From positions 2,666,001 through 2,730,000 of the forward strand of contig NZ_JACCFM010000001.1 of the NCBI RefSeq assembly GCF_013410665.1: 64,000 nucleotides of DNA, in the 5' to 3' direction. Position numbers and translations under genes: made by a program. Source of the DNA: Leifsonia psychrotolerans (GTDB taxonomy: Bacteria > Actinomycetota > Actinomycetes > Actinomycetales > Microbacteriaceae). The notes beneath the pieces are model-generated. The model did no database searches and was not told the DNA's origin. It saw nothing but the letters and a program-made list of their open reading frames with translations. How positions within the stretch are numbered: position 1 is the first letter of the stretch; every line of letters begins with the position of its first letter. Positions 17,747-26,654 of the stretch are shown here, piece after piece.

Positions 17747-19288
17747 ATGAACGACGCACCGCACCACCCGCCCACGCATCCGCCTGCGCCGCAGGTCACG
17801 CGATTCTTCGACTGGATCCGCTCGACCGGCATCGACCGTGGCCACGACCGCTGGTTTGCCGGAGTCTGCGGCGGCATCGCCCATCGCACCGGTCTTGACC
17901 CGCTGATCATCCGCGGCATCGCACTCGTGCTCGCTGTGCTCGGCGGTCCCGCACTCTTCGCCTACGCTCTGGGCTGGGCGCTGCTGCCGAACGCCAGCGG
18001 CCGCATTCACGTCGAGCAGGCCTTTCGTGGCGTCTTCGAACCAGCCATGATCGCCATCGGCGCGCTGATCTTGTTCACCGTGTTTCCGTTCGCCCGCGGC
18101 CTCTGGTGGCAGGGCGCCCCACTCGCCTGGGGAATGCCCGACTGGCTCGCCGTGACCTTCACCATCGGTTGGTCGATCGCCGTGACGGTTTTCATCGTCT
18201 GGGTGGTGATCTTCTTGCTGCGGCGCATTCCCGCATCGGATTCCGCCTTCCGCGGGGCTTCCGCAGGGGCGCCGGCCGCTGGATCAGCGTCAACAGGCAT
18301 GCCTCCGACTGGTCCGCGTACGTCCTTCGTCACGACACCTTCCGCTCAGACGGATGCCGCCGCACCGGCCGCCCCAGCCGCAGCCGCAGCCGCGTCACAC
18401 TCAGTGGTCTGGGAATCCACAGCGGCCGGCACCGCGACGGCGCCCGGCCCGGCCGTAGGTGCGGCGATACCCGCTGCCCCGACCGGAACCGTTCCACCGG
18501 TGCCGCCCCTTTCCCCCGTTCCTCCGGCAGCCCAGCGCAGCGCTTGGGACGCCCTGCTTGAGCAGAAGAATGCTGTCGGCGAAGCCGCCCGCACGCATGA
18601 CCGCCACGACCACCGCCCGCACCCCGGCGCCGGTTTCACAGCCATCGCGCTCGGCCTCGCATTAGCACTTGGGTCCAGCGCAGCCGCCGTATACTCCGGA
18701 GCCTTCGCCGGCGGCATCTGGTCGAATTCCGCCCTCCTGATCGGGTTGTCATTCACCCTCGGAATTCTGGCGCTCGGCGTTATCGTGTCGGGCATCCGTG
18801 GTCGCTCAAGCGGCGCATTGGGCGGCTTCGCCTTTCTGGCCGCTGCTGCCCTGGTCGTGCTCGGCGTGCTGCCCCCGGGCACCCAGTACTCGATTTTCGG
18901 GTCGCCGACCTGGACGGTTTCGGCGAGCGCAGAGGGCGCCCCGGCCGGCTACGCCATGCTCGCCGGAAATCCAACCGTCGATCTGAGAGCCCTCGACCGT
19001 GCGGCCCTCACCGTGCCGACGGGAGAGCCGCGCGTCATCGATGTCTGGCTTGGTTTTGGTCAGACCGAACTCGTTCTGCCGAACAACAGCCCGGTGACCA
19101 TCGAGGTGAATGTGCTCGCGGGCGCCGTGGACTATGAGGAACCCGGTAGCAATCGCGCCGACGTGGCACGAGGCGGCATCTTTGTGCACGACGTACGCAC
19201 CTTCAACGGCACCGCGTCGACGTCGGTTCCCACTATCCGGGTCTGGACCCTCGCCGGCCAGGTCACCGTCGAAGACCCCCGCAACTAG
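17747..19288 (+). CDS. PspC domain membrane protein with toastrack-like C-terminus
   Basis: A 513-residue membrane protein. A PspC domain (RWFAGVCGGIAHRTGLDPL, residues about 36-90) with membrane helices comes first, then further helices, a Pro/Ala-rich linker, another four-helix membrane block and a C-terminal beta-rich region (LTVPTGEPRVIDVWLGFGQT onward) resembling the toastrack/DUF4097-type domains that accompany PspC. Start chosen at the ATG at 17747 (GAAGC upstream); 12 extra upstream residues are possible. It is divergent from the PspC kinase, which suggests a membrane sensor or effector for the same stress circuit. Confidence 0.8.
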   Translation: MNDAPHHPPTHPPAPQVTRFFDWIRSTGIDRGHDRWFAGVCGGIAHRTGLDPLIIRGIALVLAVLGGPALFAYALGWALLPNASGRIHVEQAFRGVFEPAMIAIGALILFTVFPFARGLWWQGAPLAWGMPDWLAVTFTIGWSIAVTVFIVWVVIFLLRRIPASDSAFRGASAGAPAAGSASTGMPPTGPRTSFVTTPSAQTDAAAPAAPAAAAAASHSVVWESTAAGTATAPGPAVGAAIPAAPTGTVPPVPPLSPVPPAAQRSAWDALLEQKNAVGEAARTHDRHDHRPHPGAGFTAIALGLALALGSSAAAVYSGAFAGGIWSNSALLIGLSFTLGILALGVIVSGIRGRSSGALGGFAFLAAAALVVLGVLPPGTQYSIFGSPTWTVSASAEGAPAGYAMLAGNPTVDLRALDRAALTVPTGEPRVIDVWLGFGQTELVLPNNSPVTIEVNVLAGAVDYEEPGSNRADVARGGIFVHDVRTFNGTASTSVPTIRVWTLAGQVTVEDPRN

Positions 19289-19296
19289 GAGCGAGC

Positions 19297-19617
19297 ATGT
19301 CCGACACCCCCACGACTCCCCTGCCGAACGAGCAACCGACGGTTCCGTTGACTACTCTCCGCACCGATGCTGACGCAGCTGCCGCCGAATCCCACGCTCC
19401 CCCGGCTCCAGCTCCGACGGCGGACTCTCGGCACCGCCCACTCTTTGCGACAATCTTCTGGGGCGTTCTACTTCTTGCTTTCGCCGGCTTCATGGTCGTG
19501 CGTACAGTGCTACCGGCGGCCCCAGATCCCACGTTGTGGCTGCTGAGCACGGTGATCGTGATCGGCCTGGCGCTCGTCGTCGCTGGCATCGCGGCGGCCT
19601 CCCGGCGGGCGGGTTAG
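19297..19617 (+). CDS. Small two-helix membrane protein
   Basis: A 106-residue protein of unknown function: a disordered Pro/Ala/Thr-rich N-terminus of about 48 residues, then two hydrophobic helices (LFATIFWGVLLLAFAGFMVV and LWLLSTVIVIGLALVVAGIA) and a short basic tail. It starts nine bases after the PspC/toastrack-like gene, preceded by GGAGCG, and is probably cotranscribed with it. Confidence 0.75.
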   Translation: MSDTPTTPLPNEQPTVPLTTLRTDADAAAAESHAPPAPAPTADSRHRPLFATIFWGVLLLAFAGFMVVRTVLPAAPDPTLWLLSTVIVIGLALVVAGIAAASRRAG

Positions 19618-19748
19618 GCAGCACCGCCCAGCGGTCCGCCCGGCTAACTCCTGCACGAAGCGCCGCCCGGCCGAGAGAACCCCGTGTTCAAGCGGCATCC
19701 CACACGACGTCACGCGAAGTGCAGGAGTTATGCACAGGCCGCGTGCCC

Positions 19749-19816
19749 GGCTGGAGCCGGGGGTCGGCTGGAGCAGGGGGCCTGCTGGATCAGGGGGCCG
19801 GCTGGAGCCGGGGGCT
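19749..19816. repeat. Four tandem 17-bp units
   Basis: GGCTGGAGCCGGGGGTC and three variants follow one another without spacer in the gap between the membrane protein and murB, which are convergent. Downstream GGGCAGGGGCAGGGGCTGGG continues the G-rich pattern on the plus strand. No gene is visible here. Confidence 0.85.
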
Positions 19817-19843
19817 GGGCAGGGGCAGGGGCTGGGCTGAGAG

Positions 19844-21076
19844 CTAGAGCTCAACCCCGACGAGAACCGGCTCCGGCCGCAGAATCACACCGAACTCCGC
19901 CGCCACGCGGCCCTGCACATAGCGAGCGAGCTGCGCGATTTCCTCAGCCGTCGCCCCACCTGTGTTAGTCAGCGCGAGTGTGTGCTTACTCGAAATCGCA
20001 GCCCGCGAACCCGGCAGTTGAAACCCCTTTGAGATGCCTGAATTTTCGATCAGCCAGGCCGCACTCAGCTTCGTCAGCGCCACGGTCGGCTCCCCGGGAA
20101 TCGGGCCAACTCCGGCATATTCCTCCAATGGAATGATGCGATCGGCGACATCGGGCACCTGCGACCAGCGGGGCGCGGCATCCGGCAGGCTACGTGCGAA
20201 GCTCTCGGTCACGATTGGGTTCGTGAAGAACGAACCGGCGCTGGCGGTGTCGGGGTCGCTCGGGTCGAGCACCATGCCCTTCGACGCACGCAATGCCAGC
20301 ACCGACGCGCGAATTGCGTCAAGCGCCACCCGATCGCCCACCTGCACGTCGAGCGCACCGGCCAACTGAGCGTAGGCGATGGGCCGGCCGAGGGAGCTAC
20401 CCAGAACGACTGCCTCCGCTCGCGTGTCCGACAGCTCCAGCTCGATCGCCAGCACGATTCCCTGCAGCCCCTGTTTGAGAGCGGACGTGCGATAGCCGAG
20501 GCGCAGCTCGGCCGCCTCGATGTGACGCACCTCGCCGAGCTCGTAGTCCAGGAAGTCGATCGCAACGAGGCTCGTATCGAGCTCCTGGCCGTAGGCTCCG
20601 ATGTTCTGCACCGGCGCGGCCCCGGCCGAACCTGGAATGCCCGACAGTGCTTCGATACCCGCCCAACCGTTGGCCACACAGGTGGCGACCAACTCGTCCC
20701 ACGGCTCGCCGGCCTGCACGCGCAACCGCACTCGATCGGTCGTCGAGGCGGTTGGCGAGGCGGTTGGCGAGGCGACAGAATCGGCATCCGTCACGCGGTC
20801 GTCGCCCACTGTCCACGCTCCGACCGCAGCCGGCAGCACCTCAATGCCGCGGGTGACGATGCGAATGACCGTGCCCTCGAAACCGTCGTCGGCGGCAACG
20901 GTGTTCGAGCCGCCGCCGAGCAGCATCCAGTCGTCGCCGTCGGCCCAGACGGCGAGCGCCGCGTCGACGAGCTCCCCCTCGGTGGCCGGGGCGATCATGG
21001 CGGTCGGCACGCCGCCGACCTGCAGGGTCGTCAGCTCGCTGAGCGCGATCGGGGTCTCGGGGCGGTGCTGCATCAT
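19844..21076 (-). CDS. murB: UDP-N-acetylmuramate dehydrogenase
   Basis: MurB reduces UDP-GlcNAc-enolpyruvate to UDP-MurNAc with FAD and NADPH in peptidoglycan precursor synthesis. FAD-binding elements include LTTLQVGGVPTAMIAPAT and WMLLGGGSNTVAADDGF; the substrate-site GIPGSAGAAPVQNIGAYGQE and the catalytic serine in SAGSFFTNPIV are intact. At 410 residues it is longer than E. coli MurB (342), partly because of a low-complexity insert with SPTASPTAST (a 12-bp DNA repeat near 20748-20775). A MaoC dehydratase gene ends three bases upstream. Confidence 0.95.
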   Translation of the reverse strand: MMQHRPETPIALSELTTLQVGGVPTAMIAPATEGELVDAALAVWADGDDWMLLGGGSNTVAADDGFEGTVIRIVTRGIEVLPAAVGAWTVGDDRVTDADSVASPTASPTASTTDRVRLRVQAGEPWDELVATCVANGWAGIEALSGIPGSAGAAPVQNIGAYGQELDTSLVAIDFLDYELGEVRHIEAAELRLGYRTSALKQGLQGIVLAIELELSDTRAEAVVLGSSLGRPIAYAQLAGALDVQVGDRVALDAIRASVLALRASKGMVLDPSDPDTASAGSFFTNPIVTESFARSLPDAAPRWSQVPDVADRIIPLEEYAGVGPIPGEPTVALTKLSAAWLIENSGISKGFQLPGSRAAISSKHTLALTNTGGATAEEIAQLARYVQGRVAAEFGVILRPEPVLVGVEL

Positions 21077-21079
21077 CGG

Positions 21080-21508
21080 CTAGGCCAGGCTGACGCGCGC
21101 CTGCGCCTTGCCGAGAACGGTCTGTTCGTTGAACGTGACGGTGAGGTCGATGCGCGCGATAGCGGCATCCGTGTCGATGGCGCCGACCTTCGCGACGACC
21201 GTGACGAGCGCACCCGTCTCGGCATCGACCGGCACCGGACGCGTGAAGCGCACCTGGTAGTCGACGATCCGCGCGGGGTCGCCGGCCCAATCGACGACCG
21301 ACTGCACGGCCAGGCCCATGGTGAGCATGCCGTGGGCGAGCACGCCCGGCAGGCCCACCGAGACGGCCACGTCGTCGCGGTAATGAATGGGATTGAAATC
21401 TCCGGATGCCCCGGCGTAGCGCACGAGGGAGTCACGCGTCAGGGGGAAGCTTCCGCCCGCGACCACGTCGCCGACAGAGAGAGAGTGCAGTGTGGGTGCG
21501 GCGTTCAT
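21080..21508 (-). CDS. MaoC family dehydratase (HadB-like)
   Basis: A 142-residue hot-dog-fold enoyl-CoA/acyl-ACP hydratase. The catalytic motif is YAGASGDFNPIHYRDDVAVSV, with the Asp-His pair of MaoC hydratase 2, followed by GVLAHGMLTMGLAVQSVVDW. It overlaps the upstream hot-dog gene by four bases; the two probably form a heterodimer as do HadA/HadB of mycobacteria. The microbial substrate is unknown; placement before murB is conserved in relatives as far as I recall. Confidence 0.88.
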   Translation of the reverse strand: MNAAPTLHSLSVGDVVAGGSFPLTRDSLVRYAGASGDFNPIHYRDDVAVSVGLPGVLAHGMLTMGLAVQSVVDWAGDPARIVDYQVRFTRPVPVDAETGALVTVVAKVGAIDTDAAIARIDLTVTFNEQTVLGKAQARVSLA

Positions 21509-21951
21509 TCGTCTCCCCTGACGACCAGAGTGGATGTCGCGGTCACGACGTGCGCGCCGTCGGCGTCGACGATGTCGGATTCGGCCGTGACCATCGAGTG
21601 GCCGCCGAGGCTCTTCACGCTGGCCACGCGCAGGGTCGCGGTCAGCAGGTCACCGGCGACGATCGGACGGCTGTAGCTGAAGCGCTGGTCGCCGTGCACG
21701 ACCCGGGTGAAGTCGATTCCGGAGTCCGGTTCGGCCAGAAGCTGCGCGAGGGTGAGCTCTTGCACGACCACGGCGAACGTCGGCGGCGCGACGACATCGG
21801 CGTGACCGGCGGCGCGGGCGGCCTCAGGATCGAGGTTGATCGGGTTCGTGGCGAAAACGGCGCGGGAGAACTCGCGCACCTTTTCGCGACCGACCAGGTA
21901 GGGCGGCGCGGGCGGGAAGACCCGGCCCTGAAGTTCGGGATTTACTGGCAC
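21505..21951 (-). CDS. MaoC-like N-terminal domain dehydratase (HadA-like)
   Basis: A 148-residue hot-dog protein without its own complete catalytic motif, matching the non-catalytic N-terminal MaoC type (FAS1-like dehydratase): PPAPPYLVGREKVREFSRAV and VVHGDQRFSYSRPIVAGD. I start it at the GTG at 21949-21951 (VPVNPELQG); the frame remains open for hundreds of bases upstream but runs antisense through the HEAT-like gene and is unlikely to be translated. Four-base overlap with the catalytic partner supports a heterodimer. Confidence 0.85.
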   Translation of the reverse strand: MPVNPELQGRVFPPAPPYLVGREKVREFSRAVFATNPINLDPEAARAAGHADVVAPPTFAVVVQELTLAQLLAEPDSGIDFTRVVHGDQRFSYSRPIVAGDLLTATLRVASVKSLGGHSMVTAESDIVDADGAHVVTATSTLVVRGDE

Positions 21952-22065
21952 CCGCCCAGTGTACTTTGCGGGCGTGGGCTCGTGCCCGAACAGCCTCAGC
22001 CGCCGATAGCGGCGCACCGCCAGCCTGACAGTCGCCAAGGTGCTGCGGCTACAGTGGGAATTGCC

Positions 22066-22692
22066 ATGGCAAACAAACTTGAGATGCACCCCGACATTCC
22101 CCTCGACCTTCCGACGAACGAGCGTATTCAGGCGGCGATCGCCCATTACGGCGAAGACGTCGTCAGCGCCAACGCCGTCACGCTGCTGCGTGCGAAGAAC
22201 GCCGGAAAGGACTTTCTGCTGTACGTGGGCGGACGCCACGCTCTCGGAATCCTCGAAGGCGCTCCGGCCCTCTACTGGCCCGAACTCTGGGGCGCCCGCA
22301 CCCTGCTCCACGTCTGGACCGATTCTGCGGCTCCCTACGTCGTCGTCGGTCTCACCAACCAGGCCTGGCGCGTGCGCGAAATGTGTGCCCGCGTCATCAC
22401 GCTGCGCGAGCTGAGCGTTTCGCCCAAGCTGGTGCGTATGACGACGGATGAGGTTCCCCGCGTTCGCTCGGCCGCCCTGAACGCGCTGGCCGCGCAGGGC
22501 ACCGCCGAGCACCTTCCGGCCATTGAGCAGCGCTTGCGCGATCCCGATAAGGACGTGCGCCGCTCGGCCCGGGCCGCGCGCGACGTGCTGCGGGAACGCC
22601 TGGCGAAGAACGATCCCGCCGGCACCGCGGCAGCATCCGAGACCGCGTCCGCCGACACCACACATGCAGAATCGGCCACGCCAAGCGAGTAA
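22066..22692 (+). CDS. HEAT-repeat-like conserved protein
   Basis: A 208-residue protein. The first half is an uncharacterised domain with MHPDIPLDLPTNERIQAAIA and LLYVGGRHALGILEGAPALY; the second half has two to three HEAT-like helical repeats (EVPRVRSAALNALAAQGTAE, RDPDKDVRRSARAARDVLRE). The tail is Ala/Thr/Ser-rich. Function unknown; HEAT repeats usually mediate protein contacts. Start taken at the ATG at 22066, since the frame upstream is antisense to the dehydratase gene. Confidence 0.7.
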   Translation: MANKLEMHPDIPLDLPTNERIQAAIAHYGEDVVSANAVTLLRAKNAGKDFLLYVGGRHALGILEGAPALYWPELWGARTLLHVWTDSAAPYVVVGLTNQAWRVREMCARVITLRELSVSPKLVRMTTDEVPRVRSAALNALAAQGTAEHLPAIEQRLRDPDKDVRRSARAARDVLRERLAKNDPAGTAAASETASADTTHAESATPSE

Positions 22693-22759
22693 CATCCCAG
22701 ATCTGGGCCGACTCACCGCTGAGCCGACACCGCTTGAGTAGGTTTCATGAGGGAGACGC

Positions 22760-23530
22760 ATGTTTCAGCGTTACGTGGCCATGGGCGACAGCTTTACCGA
22801 GGGAGTCGGCGACGAACTCCCGAACGGTGATGTGCGTGGCTGGGCTGATCTCGTTGCGCTCGGGCTCGCGACCGCCCAGTCCGAGCCCGTCGGCTACGCC
22901 AACCTGGCGATCCGTGGCAAGCTGCTGGGGCCAATCGTGGCCGAGCAGTTGCAGCCGGCACTCGCGCTGAAGCCCGATCTGCTGACCATCGTCGGCGGCG
23001 GCAACGACATAATGCGACCCAAGGTCGAGATCTCATCGGTCATCGATCTGCTGGAGCAGGTCGTCGATACCGCCTCGGCAACCGGCGCCCAGGTGGTCAT
23101 GCTGAGCGGTGCGAACCCGTCACGGCACCTGCCACTCGGCTCCCTCATGCAAAAGCGCGGCGATGCCCTCGCGCAGGCGGCACGGGCTGCGTTCGTGCGA
23201 CCCGGCGTGATTCTCGTCGATAATTGGGCCGACGACGAGCTCGAGCTCAAGAAGTACTGGTCGGTCGACAAGTTGCACATGAATGCGCGCGGTCACGCCC
23301 GTGTCGCCAGTAACGTGCTCCGTTCGCTGGGCGTTCCGGTGCCTGTCGAGTGGGAGGCCCGAGCGGATGCCGACGCTGCGTCAACCGAACGCGCCCAGGG
23401 CACCGCGGCCTACTATCGCGAGTTCGTCTTGCCCTGGATCGGACGACGCCTCACCGGCCGCTCGTCGGGCGACGGCCGTGCACCCAAGCGCGGCAGCCTC
23501 GAGATCGTGCACGTCGTCTCGCCGCGCTGA
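22760..23530 (+). CDS. SGNH/GDSL-type hydrolase
   Basis: A 256-residue serine hydrolase of the SGNH superfamily (lipase, acyl-esterase or similar). Block I contains S11 in AMGDSFTEGVGDE, block III is VGGGNDIM, and the Asp-His dyad is D170 and H173 in VDKLHMNARGH. No signal peptide is seen, so it is likely cytoplasmic. GGGAG precedes the ATG. Substrate unknown. Confidence 0.88.
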   Translation: MFQRYVAMGDSFTEGVGDELPNGDVRGWADLVALGLATAQSEPVGYANLAIRGKLLGPIVAEQLQPALALKPDLLTIVGGGNDIMRPKVEISSVIDLLEQVVDTASATGAQVVMLSGANPSRHLPLGSLMQKRGDALAQAARAAFVRPGVILVDNWADDELELKKYWSVDKLHMNARGHARVASNVLRSLGVPVPVEWEARADADAASTERAQGTAAYYREFVLPWIGRRLTGRSSGDGRAPKRGSLEIVHVVSPR

Positions 23531-23579
23531 GGCGTCGCCTGGCGAACCCAACCCACTCTGTGCCCGCATCCGCAGAGCT

Positions 23580-24653
23580 TCAGAGCGTATCTTTGCGCGG
23601 CATGACGACCTCGGTGATGATGAGTATCACCCCGGCCGAAATCGGAATTGCCATGAGTGCCCCGGCCAGACCGAAGAGTGTGCCACCGGCCAGCGCCGAG
23701 ATCAGCACGACCGAGCCCGGGATCTTCACCGCCTTACTCATCACCTTGGGCGTGAGCACGTACGCCTCGACCTGCATGTAGATGAGCATGAAGATGAGCA
23801 CGATGAGTGCCGACGTCGGCGAGTGAAAGAGGGCGAGTACGGTCATCGCGATGGTCGTCAGAATCGTGCCGACCAGCGGGATGAGGGTGATGAAGAAGGC
23901 GAGGAGTGCGATCAAGAACGCGCCGGGAACTCCCACCAGAAGCAGCAGAATCAGGCTGTAGACGGCATTGATGAACGCCAAGATCACCATGCCGCTGAGG
24001 TACTTGCCCACATTGCCGAGAATGCGTTCGGTATACCCGGTGAACGCGGCCCGCCGTGAGGCTGCGACCAATCTGAACGCCGCGCGCTTCGTGGCATCGT
24101 AGGCACCGATGAAATAGATCGTCAGGATGGCGATGAAGAATCCCGAGGCGATCGCGTTGGCGATCGTAAACCCAAGCCCGACGACACCGGCGCCGGCTGC
24201 GGCGATGAATTTGGGATCGCTGATCTCTTTCGTCAGCCAGGTCGCAAAGGTGCCGATCACCCCGTTGCTCGCTGCGTTGGCCTGGTCAAACCACCCCTGT
24301 TCCCTCATCATCTGAATTTCTGCCGGGATGGATGTCGCCAGCGCGTTGATCTGTGAGATCACGAGTGGCAGCACCACCCAGACGATCGAGACGAGAAGCG
24401 CAACGATGAGCAGGATGACGGTGACGATCCCCCAGGTGCGGGTCATCCCGCGACGTTGAAACCACCGCACCAAAGGGTCGAGGCCCACGGTCGCGAACGC
24501 GGCGAGAAAGACCGAGAAGACGATACCGCGCAGGTTGTATATCGCCATGCCCGTGACGATCGCACCGAGTCCGCCGAGAGTGACGGCATAACCCCAGCGA
24601 AACGGCGGCTGGAATCGAGGCTGCACGGCATCTGATGAAAGCGAGTTGGTCAT
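23580..24653 (-). CDS. AI-2E family transporter (PerM/TqsA family)
   Basis: A 357-residue polytopic membrane protein with about eight hydrophobic helices. The family pattern LILLLLVGVPGAFLIALLAF ... FFITLIPLVGTILTTI and GGTLFGLAGALMAIPISAGV is clear. Members export AI-2 or act as sodium/proton antiporters; which applies here cannot be told. It is divergent from the GAP-family gene and ends facing the SGNH gene. Confidence 0.87.
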   Translation of the reverse strand: MTNSLSSDAVQPRFQPPFRWGYAVTLGGLGAIVTGMAIYNLRGIVFSVFLAAFATVGLDPLVRWFQRRGMTRTWGIVTVILLIVALLVSIVWVVLPLVISQINALATSIPAEIQMMREQGWFDQANAASNGVIGTFATWLTKEISDPKFIAAAGAGVVGLGFTIANAIASGFFIAILTIYFIGAYDATKRAAFRLVAASRRAAFTGYTERILGNVGKYLSGMVILAFINAVYSLILLLLVGVPGAFLIALLAFFITLIPLVGTILTTIAMTVLALFHSPTSALIVLIFMLIYMQVEAYVLTPKVMSKAVKIPGSVVLISALAGGTLFGLAGALMAIPISAGVILIITEVVMPRKDTL

Positions 24654-24758
24654 GGCCGTCCTTCGCTGATCGATTGCGCTGCGCCTACGCTATTGGGCAG
24701 GGGTTGGTTGCCACAATCCCGCCAACGCACATGTCGACGCTGCAGAAGGGTGCTCTTG

Positions 24759-25424
24759 GTGTTTCTGGCACTCGGCCAGCTGCTTCCGATCGCGGTCGCC
24801 CTCGCTCTGAGCTCGGTTACCATCATGGCCACGATTGCCATTCTGCTTTCACCGAACCGCGAGCGCGCCGCCGTTCCATTCCTGCTCGGCTCAGTGGTGG
24901 GACTCGTTCTTGTGACCGGCCTCTTCGTGCTCTTTGCACGAGCTATTCCCATGCCGCCGACCCGGCGCCCGCAACCCGGCTTGGCCGTCGCACTGATCCT
25001 GATCGGCATCGCCGTCATCGTGTTCGCTGTCATCCGCTTGCGCCGAGCGGTGAAGGCGCCCACCGGCAAAACGCCGAAGTGGTTGCGGACCGTCGGTTCG
25101 CTGGGTGCGTTGTCGTCGTTCGGGCTCGCGTTGAGCCTGAACCTTCGGCCCAAGGCGTTGCTTCTGGGCACGGCGACTGGCCTGATCCTGCGCGGTAATG
25201 GCCTGCCGGTCAGTGGCACGCTGATCGTCGTCGCGATCTATGTGACCGTATCGCTCAGCACGATCGCGGTGCCGATCATCATGACACTGGCCTCTCCGAC
25301 GAAGATGGAGAAGCGACTGCACTCTGGCCGCGAGTGGGTTGCTACCCACAGCCGACCGGTGACCATCGTGATCATGATCGTGATTGGTGTCGTGATTATC
25401 GGAAGTGGAATATCACGGCTTTAA
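24759..25424 (+). CDS. GAP family (Sap-type) membrane protein
   Basis: A 221-residue membrane protein with about six hydrophobic segments and RPQPGLAVALILIGIAVIVF and LSLNLRPKALLLGTATGLIL typical of the GAP/LysE-like family that includes the mycobacterial sulfolipid-addressing protein Sap. The GTG at 24759 has AGAAGGG eight bases before it; a GTG at 24750 overlaps that ribosome binding site and is less likely. Specific role unknown, perhaps export of a lipid or small metabolite. Confidence 0.75.
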   Translation: MFLALGQLLPIAVALALSSVTIMATIAILLSPNRERAAVPFLLGSVVGLVLVTGLFVLFARAIPMPPTRRPQPGLAVALILIGIAVIVFAVIRLRRAVKAPTGKTPKWLRTVGSLGALSSFGLALSLNLRPKALLLGTATGLILRGNGLPVSGTLIVVAIYVTVSLSTIAVPIIMTLASPTKMEKRLHSGREWVATHSRPVTIVIMIVIGVVIIGSGISRL

Positions 25425-25430
25425 ACCGAC

Positions 25431-25463
25431 GATCGGGGCCCCTCAGTTGAGGAGCCCCGATCA
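25431..25463. terminator. Bidirectional terminator
   Basis: GATCGGGGCCCCTCA pairs with TGAGGAGCCCCGATC (one mismatch, two-to-four-base loop) between the convergent GAP-family gene and the small membrane protein gene. Confidence 0.75.
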
Positions 25464-25475
25464 CGGCAGAGTGGG

Positions 25476-25640
25476 TCAGGCGCCGCGACGTCCTGAAATC
25501 GCTCGCAGCAGGAACATGATCACGGCGATTACCGCCAATACAATTCCGACCCAGAGCAGAAATTGCAGGGATTGAACGAAACCACCGGTGATCAGCAGCA
25601 CAACGGCGACAACAACGATGATAATAAGTAGCAGATTCAC
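25476..25640 (-). CDS. Small 54-residue membrane protein
   Basis: A short gene that begins with GTG at 25640 after GAAGAGGGG, encoding 54 residues. Two membrane helices (LLLIIIVVVAVVLLI and FLLWVGIVLAVIAVIMFLL) are joined by a short TGGFVQSLQ turn; a positively charged tail RAISGRRGA follows. Similar very short two-helix proteins are common in actinobacteria with no assigned function. The good ribosome binding site, hydrophobic composition and following terminator all support it as real. Confidence 0.75.
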   Translation of the reverse strand: MNLLLIIIVVVAVVLLITGGFVQSLQFLLWVGIVLAVIAVIMFLLRAISGRRGA

Positions 25641-25769
25641 GGAGTACCCCTCTTCCAGTCGAGGAAAATTCCTCGTTCGCCGAGCTTAGACCCCCAAAGC
25701 GGGGGGTGGCAAATGGCGAGTGAGTGAACTCTCACTTTTCAGCGAGCTGCAGATGAGAGCAGAAAACCG

Positions 25770-26654
25770 TCACGGGGCAGCCGGAGGAGTGTCTTCGTTC
25801 ATCGGATCTGACGCCCAGAGGTGCATCAGCGCGTAGGCGCGATACGGCGCCCACCGCCCCGACACTGCCGTCGCCTCTTTCGCGCTGACACCGCCGAGTG
25901 CTCGGCGCAGCACCAGGTCTGTCGGAGTGAACGCATCGTGGTCGGCCAGCACACGAACCGCCAGATAATCGGCTGTCCACGGCCCAATCCCGGGCACATC
26001 GAGCAGCCTGCGACGGATGTCGTCACGGTCGCCATCCGCAGAAATCTCAAGACCCTCGGCACACGCCACCGCGAGTGCGTGCACCGTTCGCGCACGGGCG
26101 CCCGTGATACGGATGCGGCGTTGCAGGTCCTCGGCATCGACCTCGGCCAGTTGCTGTGGCGTAGGAAACAGGAGCAGCCCGCCCGGCCCGGGTGTTCCCC
26201 ATTCAGCGGCAAGCCGACCACCGAACGTGCGGCAGGCTGCAAGCGAGACCTGCTGGCCCAGCACCGTCATCACCGCGGCCTCGAAGCCGTTCGGGTAGCC
26301 GATGATGCGCAATCCGGGCCGGGCGCCGATGAGCGGGCCGATGACGGCATCGCCGCCGAGCACATCCCGCACTGCGCTGAGATCGGTGTCGAAGTCGAGC
26401 CAACGGCGCGCGATCACGGTGAGCTCGTCGGCCTGAACCGGCGCACCGGCGTCGACGCGCACGCGGACGGCATCCGTGGCCAGTGTGAGCGTCACCGCGA
26501 CCGGCCCAACCGAGGTGGGCAGCACGCGCTGATGGGTCTGGGCCGCCGCGTCGGCGACTTCGGCGCCCGGAATGGCATGCAGCGCAAACGAGGCCAGCAT
26601 GGCGCGCACCTCGAGCGACTCAGGGGCGGCGAGATCGAGCACGAGGCGGCTCAC
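25770..26654 (-). CDS. alkA: DNA-3-methyladenine glycosylase II (AlkA-type)
   Basis: A base-excision glycosylase (294 residues) that removes 3-methyl and other alkylated purines. The N-terminal half is the AlkA beta domain (LDLAAPESLEVRAMLASFAL ...) and the C-terminal half is the HhH-GPD domain: LLDVPGIGPWTADYLAVRVL with the catalytic Asp in FTPTDLVLRRALG. It has no Ada N-terminal domain. Translation begins with a GTG whose last bases overlap the tag stop codon (GTGA), so an upstream in-frame extension antisense to tag is rejected. It is the last gene of the sigma/repair operon. Confidence 0.9.
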   Translation of the reverse strand: MSRLVLDLAAPESLEVRAMLASFALHAIPGAEVADAAAQTHQRVLPTSVGPVAVTLTLATDAVRVRVDAGAPVQADELTVIARRWLDFDTDLSAVRDVLGGDAVIGPLIGARPGLRIIGYPNGFEAAVMTVLGQQVSLAACRTFGGRLAAEWGTPGPGGLLLFPTPQQLAEVDAEDLQRRIRITGARARTVHALAVACAEGLEISADGDRDDIRRRLLDVPGIGPWTADYLAVRVLADHDAFTPTDLVLRRALGGVSAKEATAVSGRWAPYRAYALMHLWASDPMNEDTPPAAP

